DNA from: Adiantum capillus-veneris
Taxonomy: Eukaryota > Streptophyta > Polypodiopsida > Polypodiales > Pteridaceae
Length of the DNA: 64,000 bases
NCBI GenBank assembly: GCA_014529385.2
Contig: CM043953.1
Span: 61,753,872 to 61,817,871, forward strand
Reading direction: 5' to 3'
A program made the position numbers and the translations under genes. A model generated the notes under the pieces. That model was given only the letters and a program-made list of their open reading frames with translations. It ran no database searches and had not been told where the DNA came from. Of the stretch, positions 22,365 to 34,795 are shown piece after piece (the first letter of the stretch is position 1; each line of letters opens with the position of its first letter).

Positions 22365-23289
22365 GAGGCCTCTGCTAAGCACAAAGGGGGACACACAAGT
22401 AAGAGAGGAATACACTAGCTCCATGGTAAGCACCCCAAGCGTATAATGCACCCCAAGCTAGAGAGCTCATGGCATCATGTCGAGTTGAAAGCTTCGGCAT
22501 AGTAGCATTGGCGACATCACCATTTGCCCCATTATCCACCACACCATGGTTGAGTCACTAGTCACGGCCACTCCATGCAAATAAGGTAGTCACTACTCTC
22601 CCCAAGGCCACATGAGCACGCTTGGATTGAATGCATCAACACCATGCTATTTTGGGCCGCTCTCGATGTGGGTAATTGACGTCCTCGGTGGCTGCATCGT
22701 CTTGATGTTTTCCCTCAACTAACCTTCCCGCTAACTCCAACTTCGCCATGCACCATATGGCACTCGCTTTCCATCATGCATCCCTAATGCCAAGAGCCAG
22801 GTTTTGTAACCGTCAAGAACACCATTTGTAAGTATCATCATTGCCAATAAAAGGGTGCAATGTTGTCTTGATCTTTGGGTTCCATTCTCTTTTCTCCTTA
22901 AGTTTTTTTTTCCCACATTCGTGGGATGTTTCATCTCTTGTATATCACTCTGCTTGTGCTCCGTCACGTGTGGCCTCTCCAGTCAGTCAGTAAGCTCCAT
23001 TCCGACCTTGTCACAAACCTCCATTGTACACACACTCCTAACTATGAACTAGGCATTATTTACATGTGGACGTTTGTTGTATCACCATTTCATGTTGGTT
23101 ACCTAGAGGGCATTTCACTTTTGCTACCCTAGGCCATGTATGTATGCTTCGTAGCCGCACATATGCTAGGTGGTGCCCCTCTCTACCTCTATGATTACTC
23201 CTACCTTGAGATGATGCTTGGGGATGTTCCAGCTATGTGTGGTGTAGAGGCCACCCAATATGGCATGTCATTTTCGGCAATCATTTTCT

Positions 23290-23307
23290 TGGTGCCCCCA
23301 CGAAGGA
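23290..23307 (+). other. Possible tRNA primer-binding site of element E
   Basis: TGGTGCCCCCACGAAGG lies just inside the inferred LTR end. It resembles the TGGCGCC-type primer sites of plant Ty3 elements but is diverged. Confidence 0.35.
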
Positions 23308-24181
23308 TCCTTTCATGAAACCCTCCGGTTTACAAAACTGAAATCCCTAAACTTTTATGGATGGATGAATGGCTAGCAGGGTTCACTAACTGGATGATAG
23401 AAGAAGAAGAAGAGCTCCAAGGACAATTGGACAAACTCTGCATCTCCATCGAAGCTCGAGTGTCAGGCATAACGATAATCGATTTGCAGTGGGAGAGTCA
23501 ACCAACACGCCAAACTCAGTGGATATACATAGACCGGATTCCGAGAAGAAGAAGGAGAAAGTCGAAACCATGTTTGCAACCTACAACCAACCCACAATAA
23601 CAAGATGGAGGGAACTCTGCACAATAGAGAACCAACACTATTCTACTTCGAGAATTGGGTAACTCAAGTCATCGAGGTAATTATCACAGTCAGTTTCCAA
23701 GTCACACCTGATGCTGCAGCACAGATAATGGAAGCACGTGCTCATGCTCTCACTAGAGAGACAAGAGATCTACTGAGCTTGTTTCAGGAAAGAACACCAC
23801 CCTCTCCCACAAGCTTGGACAGTGACTAAGCACCTCTAAGCTTCACATGAATCAGTACAACCTACCTCAAGGCAGATCACATATTCCGATACGAGTACGC
23901 TCAATCAAAGTAATACTGGACTTGAAGGCTCACTACCAGTATGCCATCAACACCATGCTGGTTGGGGACCGCTTCTTTGAGGTTCTGGCATTAGATCGGC
24001 CATTTGTCGTACCTTTGGTACAAAGAAATGTACCGTTTGAGATTTTAATCTATGTTCTAGTATAAAAAGGGTATGGACACCTCCTTGTAAAGAAAAAAGA
24101 AAAAAGAAAAAAAACTTTTGATTGCAAGCTAAGCAGTGTGTCTTTCTAGCTCTCTCTCTTAGTAAACATGGCAAGTGTAGT
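23308..24181 (+). pseudogene. Element E leader and possible gag N-terminal coding
   Basis: Plus-strand frames 23361-23600, 23605-23829 and 23847-24065 are short and broken. Their phrases (WLAGFTNWMIEEEEELQGQLD) could be a decayed N-terminal gag or leader ORF. A purine run is near 24095. No family is recognised. Confidence 0.3.
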
Positions 24182-25626
24182 ATTCCAACATTTAAATGAA
24201 AGAAGGGGGAGGATTTGGTAATAGATTTCCTAGATGACTTTGAAGTAGCATGTGTAGTAAGAAACAAAGATACAGATGAATCCCATGTTAGAATCTTTAA
24301 GCATCTCATGAAGCTAGAAGCTAGGTCATGGTACAACGCTCTTCCAAAAGCAACTAAGGATGAATGGGAGCCCTTAAAAACTACTTTTAAGAGACGCTTT
24401 GGGGGAGGTACCACCTCAGAGAAGTTGTGGGACAAGTTGAGAGACTTGAAGCAAGAGAGTCTTTTAGAATATGCCACCTATGAGTCCAAATTTGTGGATT
24501 TGTGGGAACGGTGGGTTGAGTCACTAGCAAGAGGAGAAGCTGCACCCAATTTTCTCAAAAAGGATCGGTTCACGCATGGCTTATGGCCACTTCTCAAGAA
24601 AAAGGTGAAAAGTAGATTCCTGGCTACGTACGAGTTAGCCGTCGAGATTTTTTGCCTTAAGGACAAGAATCTACGGATGAAAGCCAAAGAAACCGAGTCA
24701 ATAGAGAAGGAACATTGTGTCGACCAACAACCACGACAACCACCATTCCTCCACCACCATCGGCTCCTGGGGTAAGAGATGACCAACAAGATATGTTGGC
24801 CCATATTACTAACCAACTGTAGAATTTGTCTGTCCACTTGATACAGCAAGTAAGGAATCAAGAAAGAGATCAAGACTCGAGAAGAGCACGATGACAAAAC
24901 AGGGAGTATCACTCCTACAACTGCGGAGAAGATGGTCACGGTATGTACTACTGTCCCAAACCGCGACAAAACTATAATGGATGAGGTAGGAGGAACCAAC
25001 TGTCACCTCCTAGAGAAATAACACCCCCACCCCGAGCACCAGCCCCACCAACACAAATTCTACGTCCACCCCAGGAACCACCACAAGCACCCATTCCACC
25101 TCTTCCACTGGCACCACCACCTGATCGCCCTGTAAACATCATAAGGCTATAAGAGAAAGGAAAGGCCGTAGTAGTGGATCCACCCCGAGCAAAGGAGAGG
25201 GATAAGGGTAAGGATAAGGTAACCTTTGTGGAACCATTTGAAGCCATGACTGTAAAGAGAGCTAGGAGAGAGAAAGCTACACAATCTGATGATGAGAGAA
25301 GCATGAAAGGAGAGACTACCAAGAGGCCATAAAGGCCACGACGGAAATTAGGCATCACCGACTTCCAGTTAGGGAAAATTTCTAGGCCCTATGATCTAAC
25401 ATTGGATGTGGCAGTACAAGGACCAAAGATTACATGGCCACAACTGCTACATCTCGCACCAAAGGTAAGGCAACAATGGTCCAAAATGGTAAGTACAAGG
25501 CGCTCCAAAGCAAAGGTAGCCGGAGCAATTTCGGGTTGCAACATGGATGACATCCTTCCAATTTCGACGTTTGGAGAGGGGGAATGGGGGAACACGCCCG
25601 GCACAAACACAAGGGCCTCTCTATAG
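24182..25626 (+). pseudogene. Element E gag with zinc knuckle and proline-rich tail
   Basis: Frame 24215-24775 reads FLDDFEVAC, LMKLEARSWYNALP, EWEPLKTTFKRRFGG and ESLLEYATYESKF, the standard retrotransposon gag core. A frameshift or stop follows. Near 24910 the knuckle reads SYNCGEDGHGMYYC, a CX2CX4HX4C motif whose first Cys is replaced by Ser. Then come a proline-rich stretch (25020-25130) and a basic region to about 25530. Gag would form the particle and bind RNA. Stops near 24772, 24822, 25150 and 25330 show it is dead. Confidence 0.8.
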
Positions 25627-25778
25627 ATCAAGGTATCCACAACACCCCTATCCTCTCAAAAAACACCTTCAAAGAAACACTTTACACTATCAGACCACCT
25701 CCGGCTCAATTTCCACTGCTCACACACTCCACAAACCACCACACAAGGTACACCTGCTACCACTGCTTGTCTCCACCC

Positions 25779-25812
<34 letters not shown>

Positions 25813-26979
25813 CCACTCAATCTCACTCTCTCACTCAAAACACCATCAGTCCGCGGGGGCACACACATCCACACAACTGGCACCGAGCGGAAACATGAAA
25901 GCAGGACAAAGAGAAGGGGGCAGGCACAATTGCCACGTCCCAAGCGTGAATGAGAAGGAAGGATCAAAGCGATAGAATTCATGTGCAGGCTTGATCATAG
26001 TGAAGGTGCAGTAGGCGGGAGGCAACAAGGAGCGGGCAGGGTGAGATGATGTCAATGCAACACAAAGCTTGCGGCCACACACACAGACTACCACCCCAAC
26101 TCGCCAGTTTTCAATCAGAGCCTGAGAAAGGCCCTTTCAGGTAGCAATTGTTGTTTTCGTTCTTGAATGATGTGCAACCACTGCAGTGAAATCATTTCGA
26201 AGGTTTGAAGTTTCAGTTGCAGCGGGGTTGGTGATAGTTCAACGACCTGAATTTCTTATTCTCTTGGCTCTTTGAGCCTTTCTTAGATCTTGAAGCTGCT
26301 ATACCTGGTGCTACAAGTGCTGCGGCCGCAAGTACTGTATTGGCAATGGGTGCAGCTTTGCAGACATGAAGACGGACATGATCACAAGGAAATAATTTGC
26401 AGCAATGAAAGGCCAAGTGATCAATTGCTACATTTAGCAAGCACCCTGGTGGCACCGTTCATGTCCTCCTTTGAGGCCTCTATGGAGAGATGTTTATCAA
26501 TCGCCGCTTTAACTTTGACATCGTTTGTCATCGTCGCAAACTGCCACTACGTATATTCCCGGTCTCTACATTAATATCATCAGTGGTTCTCTTATCAGTG
26601 GCCAAAGAGCCGACCTCATGAGTGGGCACACACATAGAATCGCTATTGCTTCATTTTTTTTGGAAAAATTACCGAAGTACCCCTCAAATTTCAAAAATTC
26701 CCAAAACACGTATTTGTCATAAATTCCCAGAATGCCCTTCAAAATTCCCAAAATATGGTTGTGAAAGTAAATTTCTCCAATTTTTATTTTTTTTTGTAGC
26801 TCTTCGTAAGAAGACTGATTGTCTATCATACAATATGCTAAAACTACAATTTGAGTTGGTTATGTAGGCTTTGGAGATGAATTGCTTCATTATTTTTAGA
26901 CATAGTTATCTTTTTTGTGATGTAATTTGTGACAAATTACATGCTATGCACTCAAAAACGGATCTCAATTGTCAATTGT

Positions 26980-27021
26980 CCCCCCCCCCCCCCCCCCCAC
27001 CCCCCCCCCCCCCCCCCCCCC
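26980..27021 (+). repeat. Poly-C tract
   Basis: About 42 bases of C interrupted by one A. It is likely to be unstable and error-prone in sequencing. Confidence 0.95.
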
Positions 27022-27195
27022 AACACAAAAAAGCATGTTGGACATGTCCTGCAATCACCGCATTCCGAAGACGTTCAACTCGTAATCAAGCAACTTTCTC
27101 TCGCTTACGGCTCCCTCTAATTCTTTAGCTTTCTGCAGGTTAACATCTTGCACAAGGTGAAAGCAGCCAGAAAGGCTTCTATGGTTGGATTGTGC

Positions 27196-27196
27196 A

Positions 27197-27239
<43 letters not shown>

Positions 27240-27311
27240 TATGCCGTCATAGCCTTCCATGCAACCAATATATAAAGAGAGGGAGACATGGAAGTGGCAG
27301 CCGCTACATTT

Positions 27312-27348
<37 letters not shown>
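27196..27348 (+). repeat. (TG)n(AG)n and (AG)n microsatellites
   Basis: A TG run (27196-27216) passes directly into an AG run (to 27239), and a second AG run occupies 27314-27348. The intervening 75 bp show nothing else. Confidence 0.95.
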
Positions 27349-27350
<2 letters not shown>

Positions 27351-27666
27351 TCTTGAGATTCTCCTTACTTTTATTCTGTAAAAATCGTATGACATACTAG
27401 CTATAGAGCTATCAATTCAAGATAACCGTCCATGTTGTTGCTCTTAAGACCTTGTCACACTCATCTACCCAGATGACGTGCAAGCTTACTTGGTCTAATT
27501 GTTTGCTCTACCCTCAACTAGCGATGTCTCCCTAACTAGTGAACAAAGACATGTTTAGGTGTTCTTCTTCGTGAGAAAGCTCTTCTTAGTGTTGTTCATG
27601 GTGTTCTTCCAACCTATGGTGGAGAATTTTCCAAGTCTCCTGTAGTACCTATTACACTTTGTTAGT

Positions 27667-28450
27667 TTGGTTAACTTAAGTAAGTATGCATTTTGTATTA
27701 AGTTTTTGACAAGTTTCTCTCGGAAAAATGCGTTGCTCGGTTTTGCTCGCTCGGAATGTGGATCCCCCCTCTTTATCCGACTCCTCTATCACCTCTCCCT
27801 TTGGCCTTGGCCTTTATTTTTGCCCTTTCATTTGGCTTCTGCTCTTTGCTTGGACGGCCTTGGAACGGCCTTTTTGCTCCTTTTATTTGTCCTTGAGCTC
27901 GCTTTCCCTCTACACTTACGGTCTTACGACTGGACTTCCCCCTTGCCACTTATTTTTCGGCCACCTCGGCCCTCTCTGCACCTCTGCGGGACTCCTCTTT
28001 TGACCTCACCCCGAGGAGGGGGGGCAATAGCAATCTCACTATTGCCCTCTCCTCCCAATAGTGTCTTTAAAAAGGTACCTCTAAGGGCCATGGGACGCGC
28101 CCCTACGGGACCGCCACATCATTAACTACTCTGGCTACAGCCACTTCACCCCCACGCGGGCGTGTGCCACTTGCATCGCCCCGCCCAGCCAAAATTGCCG
28201 CGTTTTTGTCCTGTGTAGCGCCCTGCAGGGCCGCCACCCTCGCGCCATAACCAAGAGCTCACGAAGCTCCATGCTCACCTCAACTACTCCAACTGGCACC
28301 TCTTTCTTCCCTTATACCCCACAGCATTACCTGCTGGCAACGCATATGGGTTTACCCCCCCATGCCACGTGGCAGCCTCTCCTTCCAGGGCCCTCAAGCT
28401 CCAAAAAACCTCCAAAGATATATATATATGAAAAACCTCTCTTTTGGCCT
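27667..28450 (+). repeat. Dispersed repeat copy 1 (inverted relative to 37430-38130)
   Basis: The order of words here matches the reverse complement of 37430-38130: CCCTTTGGCC stretches, GGCAATAGC...GCTATTG-like, GCCACATCAT, CCACGCGGGCG, CGCATATGGGTTT, then CCCTCAAGCTCCAAAAAACC. Similarity is diverged but collinear over about 700 bp. It may be an LTR of another element. Open frames through it are not conserved between the copies. Confidence 0.6.
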
Positions 28451-29438
28451 TCTTCTCCTAGCCCCTATACCTTGCCGGATGATCGGAAACTTGGATCGCC
28501 AAGCCGGGTCAAATATTCACTCAGTCGGCCCCGGGTCCTGCAAACCCCACCATACTATGCTTCTTCTGAGTCAGCTATCTGAGGCCATCAAAACTGAGAA
28601 AATCACCCGCATGCACTTCCCCGCCAAATGCCCCCAATTTGATCATGGCGTATCCTACTGACCGAGTATCCGATTGATGCATCATTGACTTGTGCTATCT
28701 CCACATGACGCACACTATCACCCAGAACTTTGGCGAGGCCATAAAAGTGCCAGATGGCACACCCTCCACTGTAGCCAAGTGGGCTCAGACCCGGCCCCTA
28801 GAAAAAATTCAACTGACCATATCTTGCCACCCAGAGCTCCAATTCGCAATCCGAGAAGACAGGCATGCTTCACAACTCAAGCACTACACATGTATATACT
28901 AACATCAGCCCGGGCCACTTGTCCCTAGCTACCCTGTCCGTCAAGGATCTGCTACACACTCTAGCTTTAAACTTCAGTATCTTGCACACCAGGACTCCGT
29001 TTGACGAGCCGTTTTGACCGGCTTCTATAGCACACTGAACACTCAATTTCAGGACATTGATTTTGCATTTCTTTCACCTTCATTTGCCATCCCGTAGCAC
29101 TTTTGGCCTAAGAAACCACTTCAGACATACTTTTCCGCTATCCTTGGGCTGCCCAGGTCCTTGGCACCTGCCCTAGCCTTTTGCACTACACTTGCCCGCT
29201 CCCTCTGTTAGGCATAGACCATTTCCTAGCTCGGACCAACTTTGGTTGCACCATCATTGCCCAGTCCCCTTGTCGAACATTTATGTTCGACCACACATGG
29301 GCTTACTGCACTAAAAAACTGCACACCAAAACATACTCTCTGTACACTGCAAAACCACCGATTATATATACAAAACTAGCACCTGTAACCCGCCACCTTT
29401 GCTCATGCGGGTTGCCCAACCCCCTTCTTTAGTTGTCA
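28451..29438. other. Unassigned sequence inside element E, part 2
   Basis: GC-moderate sequence without a recognised gene. A phrase at 29230-29260 (AGCTCGGACCAACTTTGGTTGCACCATCAT) resembles 30312-30342 just before the protease, so some of this may be duplicated element sequence. Confidence 0.3.
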
Positions 29439-30190
29439 TCAACCACCTCGGTAGAACACCTTGCATTGGTCGCTTTCATCCACTTGCAACAACCTTGCAT
29501 AGTGCCAGACCAAGGCACATATCCAACCTGCCATCAGCATGCTTCTATCACCCCAAACACTTTTTGGAAAATTGCCCACTCGCAACCAAGCATCTCCAAG
29601 AACACCAAATAAAGCACCCTCGTGCTCACCATCCAAAGACCTGCTTGTACCATCACTCGAACCAAATAGACCTAACACATCTGACCCTCCCTCCCATCCA
29701 TGTAAAGCTAGATCCTCGTCTAGTAGATCTTGTACCTGCTCAACAGCACACTGCACAGTTTCTTTTATCACCTTTCCTTTCAACCACCATTCACAGACCT
29801 CCTTAGAAATCTTGGACACTACCTTGAAATCCGCATCACCTGTCATAGAGGGCACTGACTGCGTAGGAAGCACCTCTAACTTTGACTCTGCTTTTCCCCT
29901 TTCACCTTCCATGAGCTCAATTCTAGCATCGTCCAGCTCCTCTCATCAATTGGCCCTTCAAGGTCGATAAGCACCACTTGCTTGTCCGCTGCAATTACCA
30001 ACTCTTCTACTACTGCATCCTCAAGCTCTGCCAAGGAAGAGAGAAACTCGTTCTCTATTGCATCGTCCTTGTCATCTTCCATAGGTACAACTGCTCTACC
30101 CCTCTTGGAAAAATTTTGCACCTGCTGCACCACTATGGCATACTCTACTGCTATCTTCATCAACATGGCCATTAGCATGGCAGTGCACAT
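29439..30190 (-). CDS. Hypothetical acidic minus-strand frames, unidentified
   Basis: Two overlapping minus-strand frames (30190-29876, then 29912-29439) would join by one frameshift to give about 250 residues. The first has an acidic segment (MEDDKDDAIENEF, LAELEDAVVEEL); the second has VCEWWLKGKVIKETVQCAVEQVQDLLDEDLAL-type helical sequence. Composition looks more protein-like than the opposite strand, which is Ser/Thr/Pro-rich. The orientation is against element E, so if real it belongs to inserted material. No family is recognised and the frame may be chance. Confidence 0.25.
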
Positions 30191-30362
30191 CAGCTTTACC
30201 TACTCTTCACAACCTGTAGGGATAAATTTCTCCATTTTGCCTTCACTAAGCACCTCTGCTTGCACTTCATGCTGCTCCTTGCACATATTTACTGCCTCTC
30301 CACTCACATGTAAAGGGTCTAGCTCATACCAACTTTGGCTGCACCAATATCAACATAAAAGG

Positions 30363-31205
30363 TAAGAGGGTTGGAAATACCTACATTGATGGAGGTGCAC
30401 AAATTTCTGTGATGAGTGAAGCTATGATGCTTCGGCTAGGCCTCGAGGTTGACATCACTTCTCCATAAAGATGGAAAACAACGCAAAAGTAAAGTGTGTA
30501 GGTGTGGTAAGTGCTGTGAAGATAAAAGCTTTCAACACTAAGGTAGAAGTTGATGTTTTTGTAATGCCTACTAAGGGGGAGAGCTATCCGTTAATCTTGG
30601 GAAGGCCATGGTTGATAGCCATGAAGGCAAAACAGGACCGGGGCACTGGCCTTCTATGCATGACTGGTAAGAAAGGGGAGACAATCTACTATGACATGAA
30701 GAATGGCAAGCAGAAGCAAATGGACCTAGAGACATTAGCAGATGAAAACACTAGTGAGTCTTCCACTTCTGAGGAGGAGACTACATCCACCGACGAAAGT
30801 GACAGTTCCATCGATGTGATGGATATCATCATGAAGGATCCACAAAGGGTAAGCACAATCGACGATCCGTCACCAGAAGGGCAACGCAATGAAGAGGAAC
30901 ATAAATCACCTGGCCTAGGAGAAAGTAGGTTGAAGGGTATGTTGTCTAAGGAGTTAAAAATTGAGGAAAAAGACAATTTTTTGCAAAAGTTGATGGGATT
31001 TCCTTACCTGTTCATTGACATCTATGAAAGAATCACAAGTATTACAGTAGTGGAACATCATATTAAGCTGAAGGAAGGGGTAAAACCCATTGTGCAAAAC
31101 CTACAACGGCTGGGGGTCAAAAAGGCACTCCTAGCCAAGGTAAGGAAGCTACTAGAAGCAGGGTTCATCTATCCTGCAGAAAACTTAGAGTGGGTGTCAC
31201 CATAG
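30363..31205 (+). pseudogene. Element E protease and start of reverse transcriptase
   Basis: At 30370-30460 a frame encodes NTYIDGGAQISVMSEAM, a retropepsin-type D-G-G-A site, ending in a stop near 30467. The next frame (30471 onward) reads VEVDVFVMPTKGESYPLILG and RPWL, the flap region. An acidic Ser/Glu-rich linker (30740-30800) follows, then KEGVKPIVQNLQRL and LLEAGFIYP, the N-terminal part of gypsy RT. The chain stops at 31205. Confidence 0.8.
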
Positions 31206-31880
31206 TAGTGACGCCTAAAAAGAATGGTAAGTGGAGGGTCTGCGTTGACTACAAACCACTAAATGCAGCTACAAAGAGAGATCACTTTCCTCTCCCTTTC
31301 TTGGATAAAATTTTGAATGAAGTGGCGGGTTTTGAATGCTACACCATGTTGTGAGGGTTATTCCGGGTATTTTCAAATATGCATAGCCTTGGAAGATCAG
31401 CTAAAAACCACTTTCATTACGCCATGGGGTTGTTTTGCATACAGAGTTATGCCATTTGGTCTCACAAATGCACCTGCCACATTCCAAAGATATGTCACAT
31501 ATGTCTTTCAACCGTTCTTTGGAACATCCATAAGAGTTTTCATTGATGATTTTTGTATATATAGCCCTCGCATTTCACACTTAGAAAACGTAACTGAGGG
31601 TTTGGCAAGGTTGCAAAGCCTAGGTGGGCAATTAAATGTGGACAAATGCCACATTGGGGAAAGTAAAGTCTTTCTGTCAGGCCATGAAATTTCAGCAAAA
31701 GGTATCAACGTCGATCCAAGTAAGGTGTTCGCACTCATAGCCCTACCTTCACCAAAAACCGCACGTCAATTGGTCTTCTTTTTACAAAAGGTGAGGTACT
31801 TGAGTAGATTCATACATCTACTATCACAACTTGTTCTACCACTGCAAAAGCTCACTCAAAGATCAACTTTCACCTGAAAT
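31206..31880 (+). pseudogene. Element E reverse transcriptase, palm and thumb
   Basis: VVTPKKNGKWRVCVDYKPLN (31208 on) precedes a frameshift near 31345. Then come GYSGYFQI, TPWGCFAYRVMPFGLTNAPA, and the catalytic VFIDDFCIYS with both Asp residues kept. HIGESKVFLSGHEIS and LSRFIHLLSQL cover the thumb. RT copies the element RNA into DNA. The catalytic core is intact in sequence, but the frame is broken before it and ends at 31877. Confidence 0.9.
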
Positions 31881-32903
31881 TAGGAGACCGACCATCACTA
31901 CAACAAGGTAAAGGAGGTCTTAGCCACCCTACCAACTATCTCACCGCCTAAGTGGAATGAAAAATTCTATGTCACCTCAAGTGTGGGTGATGACGCATTG
32001 GGGGCTATGCTACTCCAAAAGGATACAACAACATCAATCATGAGGCCAATTTACTTCTCCAATCGAATGATGACGACGGAAGAGAAGGGTTTCACCCATG
32101 TGGAACACCTAGTCCTAGATCTTAGATTTGTAAGTACAAAGTTTTGGTCATATTTGTTGCCTAAGCAATTTGTGATTCTAACCATGGATGAGATGTTTCC
32201 CTATGTTGTACAACACATGGATATTTCTGCTAGGATTACTAAATGGCTAGTTCGTCTGCAAGAATTTGACTACACGGTACACGTGGAAAGCACAACAAGG
32301 GAAAGCTTGGGGGCACTCATGACCTACCAAAACTTTGAGAAGAAGGTGAATCAATCTAAAGGAGAAGGAATTCAATCGCTTTCAGAGCCACCGGTAGTAG
32401 AAAGAGCACACTCTCTCTACTTTGATGGAGCCTACAAACGAGCATCTGACAAAGCAGCTGTTGCAGGCATAGTGGTCTTTGATGACAAAGGTATCAAGGT
32501 ATTTTTGCTTAGTCATTTGTTAGAATCACATTCTAACAATGAAGCTGAGTATGCAGCACTAACCAAGGGTTTACAATGGTTCCTCTCGCAAGGGGTAAAA
32601 TGCCTTAATGTATATGGGGATGCTCTACTTTTGGTAAGGCAGGTAAATGGAGTGTCGACATGCAAGAATCCTAGCTTGAGGACTCACTTAAGCTGTGTAA
32701 AAACCTTGTTGGGTAAGTTTGAAGAAGTTCGATTACACCACATCCCAAGGGCTCAAAACCATGAAGTTGATGCCTTAGCAAGCGAAAGACTGCAGGAAGT
32801 GATGGTTGGGGCTATAAAGCTGAAACTCCCTCTATTTCAAGGTAGTGATGCCTTACCTGACATCATGCATTTTTTGGAAACAGGGAATGTCCATTGGATT
32901 TAA
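31881..32903 (+). pseudogene. Element E RNase H and second (archaeal-type) RNase H
   Basis: The frame from 31983 first reads GAMLLQKD, IYFSNRMMTTEEKGFTHVEH and FVILTMDEMF, the standard RT-linked RNase H. After a tether comes LYFDGAYK, NNEAEYAALTKGLQW, VYGDALLLVRQVNG and NHEVDALA, the four acidic positions (D-E-D-D) of an archaeal-type RNase H, all retained. This second RNase H is known from the Tat lineage of plant Ty3/gypsy elements. The frame is open for 306 codons and is the best preserved part of the element. Confidence 0.9.
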
Positions 32904-34202
32904 CAAAAGGACAGAAGCAATGGATGATGCGGAAGGCCACAAGGTATCGGCTCATCAATGACGATTTGTATTGCAAGGGTAAGGACCAAATACTCAGGAA
33001 GGTCTCTCTCTCTAATGAAATCACGGGGGTAATTTCCAGTTGTCATGACGGGGTTTGTGGTGGTCGCTTTGCCCTAGACATAACAAGTAGGGAAATCTTT
33101 CAGGCTGGTTTTGTATGGCCTAGCCTCAACCGTGATGTACACCATTGGTGTAAAACATGTAAGATGTGTCAAAAGGCTGGCACTAGGTCACTTATGCCTA
33201 AACCACAGACACCTATCCTTTCGTATGGACCATTTGAAAAATGGGATATAGATGCCATAGGACCATTGCCTAGGGCCAACTTAGGGAAATTCTACATCAT
33301 CATGGGAGTTGACTATATGACTAGATGGGCGGAAGCTATATCCACTACTAGAATCACAATAGTAGAGGTAGCTAAGTTTATCTACGAGCACATATGTTGC
33401 AGGTTTATGGGAGAGTTAATGCAAAAACTAGGCATTACAAGGAGGCACTCATCACCATATTACCCTCAATTAATGTAATGGCTTATTTGAGAAAGTGAAT
33501 GGAATGGTTTGTACAATTATCACCAAGTAGGTTAACAATCATCCTGGAGATTGGGATAAGTATCTACTCTCAGCCTTGTGGGCCTACAGAACCTCATTCC
33601 GTACATCTTTGGGCTTCACACCATATCATTTGGTATTTGGCAAGGAGGCAATCTTGCCTATTGAGGTGCAACTACAAAGTCTCAGAGTGATGGCAAGCCA
33701 ACTTCAACGGCCCAACATGCATTTGAGGGACCACATCCTCGACTTGGAGAGACTACAGCTGGACAAAGAAGAAGCAATCAATTATTATGCGTCACAGGCA
33801 GAGCACAGACGGCTTAGTTTTAACCAGCATCTTCGGTGCAAAGAATTAAATAAAGGAATGTTGGTGCTCCGCTACGACAATCGTTTTGACACACACAAAG
33901 ATAAGAAGCTCCTACTCTGATGGCAGGGCCCTTTCATCATCTGAAAAAAGTATGCCAATGGAAGTTACCAGCTTATGGAAGCTGATGGTAAACTTCATAA
34001 AACCAGGGTAAATGGTTGGCGGCTCAAACCTTATTTTCTTCTATTTGATCAGGCTCCACCTATCGACATTCCTGATGAGGATACACCATCAACCTCCACC
34101 TCCGACGACAATGATCAAACAGATAGAGGCATGAATGCCCCTAACCTTAGGGAGAGGGCTAATGACATTGGGTTAGCCACACCGCCCTCTAGACCAGCCT
34201 GA
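32894..34202 (+). pseudogene. Element E integrase and C-terminal tail
   Basis: Frame 32894-33478 gives the HHCC module (CHDGVCGGRF has lost the usual second His; CKTCKMCQ supplies the Cys pair), then KWDIDAIGPLP (first Asp) and DYMTRWAEA. Between HICCRFMG and ELMQKLGI the segment bearing the second catalytic Asp is missing, a deletion of very roughly 25 residues. After a frameshift near 33478 come NGLFEKVNG (Glu), LWAYRTSFRTSLGFTPYHLVFG (33576 on), then a stop near 33918. A tail follows with QGPFII, GSYQLMEADGK and NGWRLKPYF, ending at 34202 beyond the LTR start at 34163. The integrase is non-functional. Confidence 0.85.
34150..34162 (+). other. Polypurine tract of element E
   Basis: GGGAGAGGG followed by CTAA lies directly before the TGACA start of the 3' LTR, the expected site of plus-strand priming. 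Confidence 0.65.
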
Positions 34203-34795
34203 AAATTTAAAGTTCTCGGTTTTCAAAACCGAGAATTGCATGAATCACCATTCGAGGAGACAGAGGTAAAGAAAACCACAAAAAAACATTTTTTCTCTTT
34301 ATTAACACTGTTGCCAAAACCCCGAAGGACGCATGAAAGGATTACTTTCTTCCAGGGCGGGCCATCGTTTTGTTCTCTTCCATTATTTTCCTCAATCACC
34401 CTCTCCTCTCGTCCACACTCTTTTGGCCTCACACATGCCCCTCTCTCCGCCCTTGTTTTCTTCCCACCGGCAGGCCGCGCCCCCCCTCTCTCACCATCTT
34501 CTCCCCCCCCCCCCTCTTCTTTCTCTCTCTCTTCTTCCTCTCCCTCTTCCTCCTCTCTCACTCTCTCTCTCCCTCATTGTCTCTCTCGCTACGTGTGAAC
34601 ATCCTGTAAGGGAATAATAATAATGCACTCTCTCTCTCTCTCTCCCACATTACCCGCCCTTTGACCTCATTAACTCTCCCCCCCCCCCCCCCCCTTCCTC
34701 GCTCACTCTCGGCCGAAAGCAACCCGTAGGCCCGCCCAAACTCTCTCTCTTCCTCTCGAGCGTTCTCTAGACCAGCCTGAAGGCGCGCAAAAATT
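34163..34795 (+). repeat. Element E 3' LTR, truncated
   Basis: It matches 20599-21322 collinearly from TGACAT to AAGGCGCGCAAAA, apart from the much shorter CT run, then similarity stops. Only about a quarter of the LTR is present, without the TATA-bearing part. Confidence 0.8.

Larger units (their letters stand above)
25627..27666. other. Inserted or unassigned sequence inside element E, part 1
   Basis: This holds a (CA)n run (25783-25811), AT-rich sequence with repeated AAATTCCCAAAA words (26690-26755), a poly-C run (26980-27021), and (TG)n(AG)n and (AG)n runs (27196-27239, 27314-27348). Minus-strand frames around 26455-26213 are Ala-rich (ANTVLAAAALVAPGIAASRSKK) but not recognisable. No gene is called. 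Confidence 0.4.

Noticed and set aside
29539-30365. Plus-strand Ser/Thr/Pro-rich frames
   Set aside because: Low-complexity composition and no motif; the opposite-strand frames look more protein-like, though they too are uncertain.
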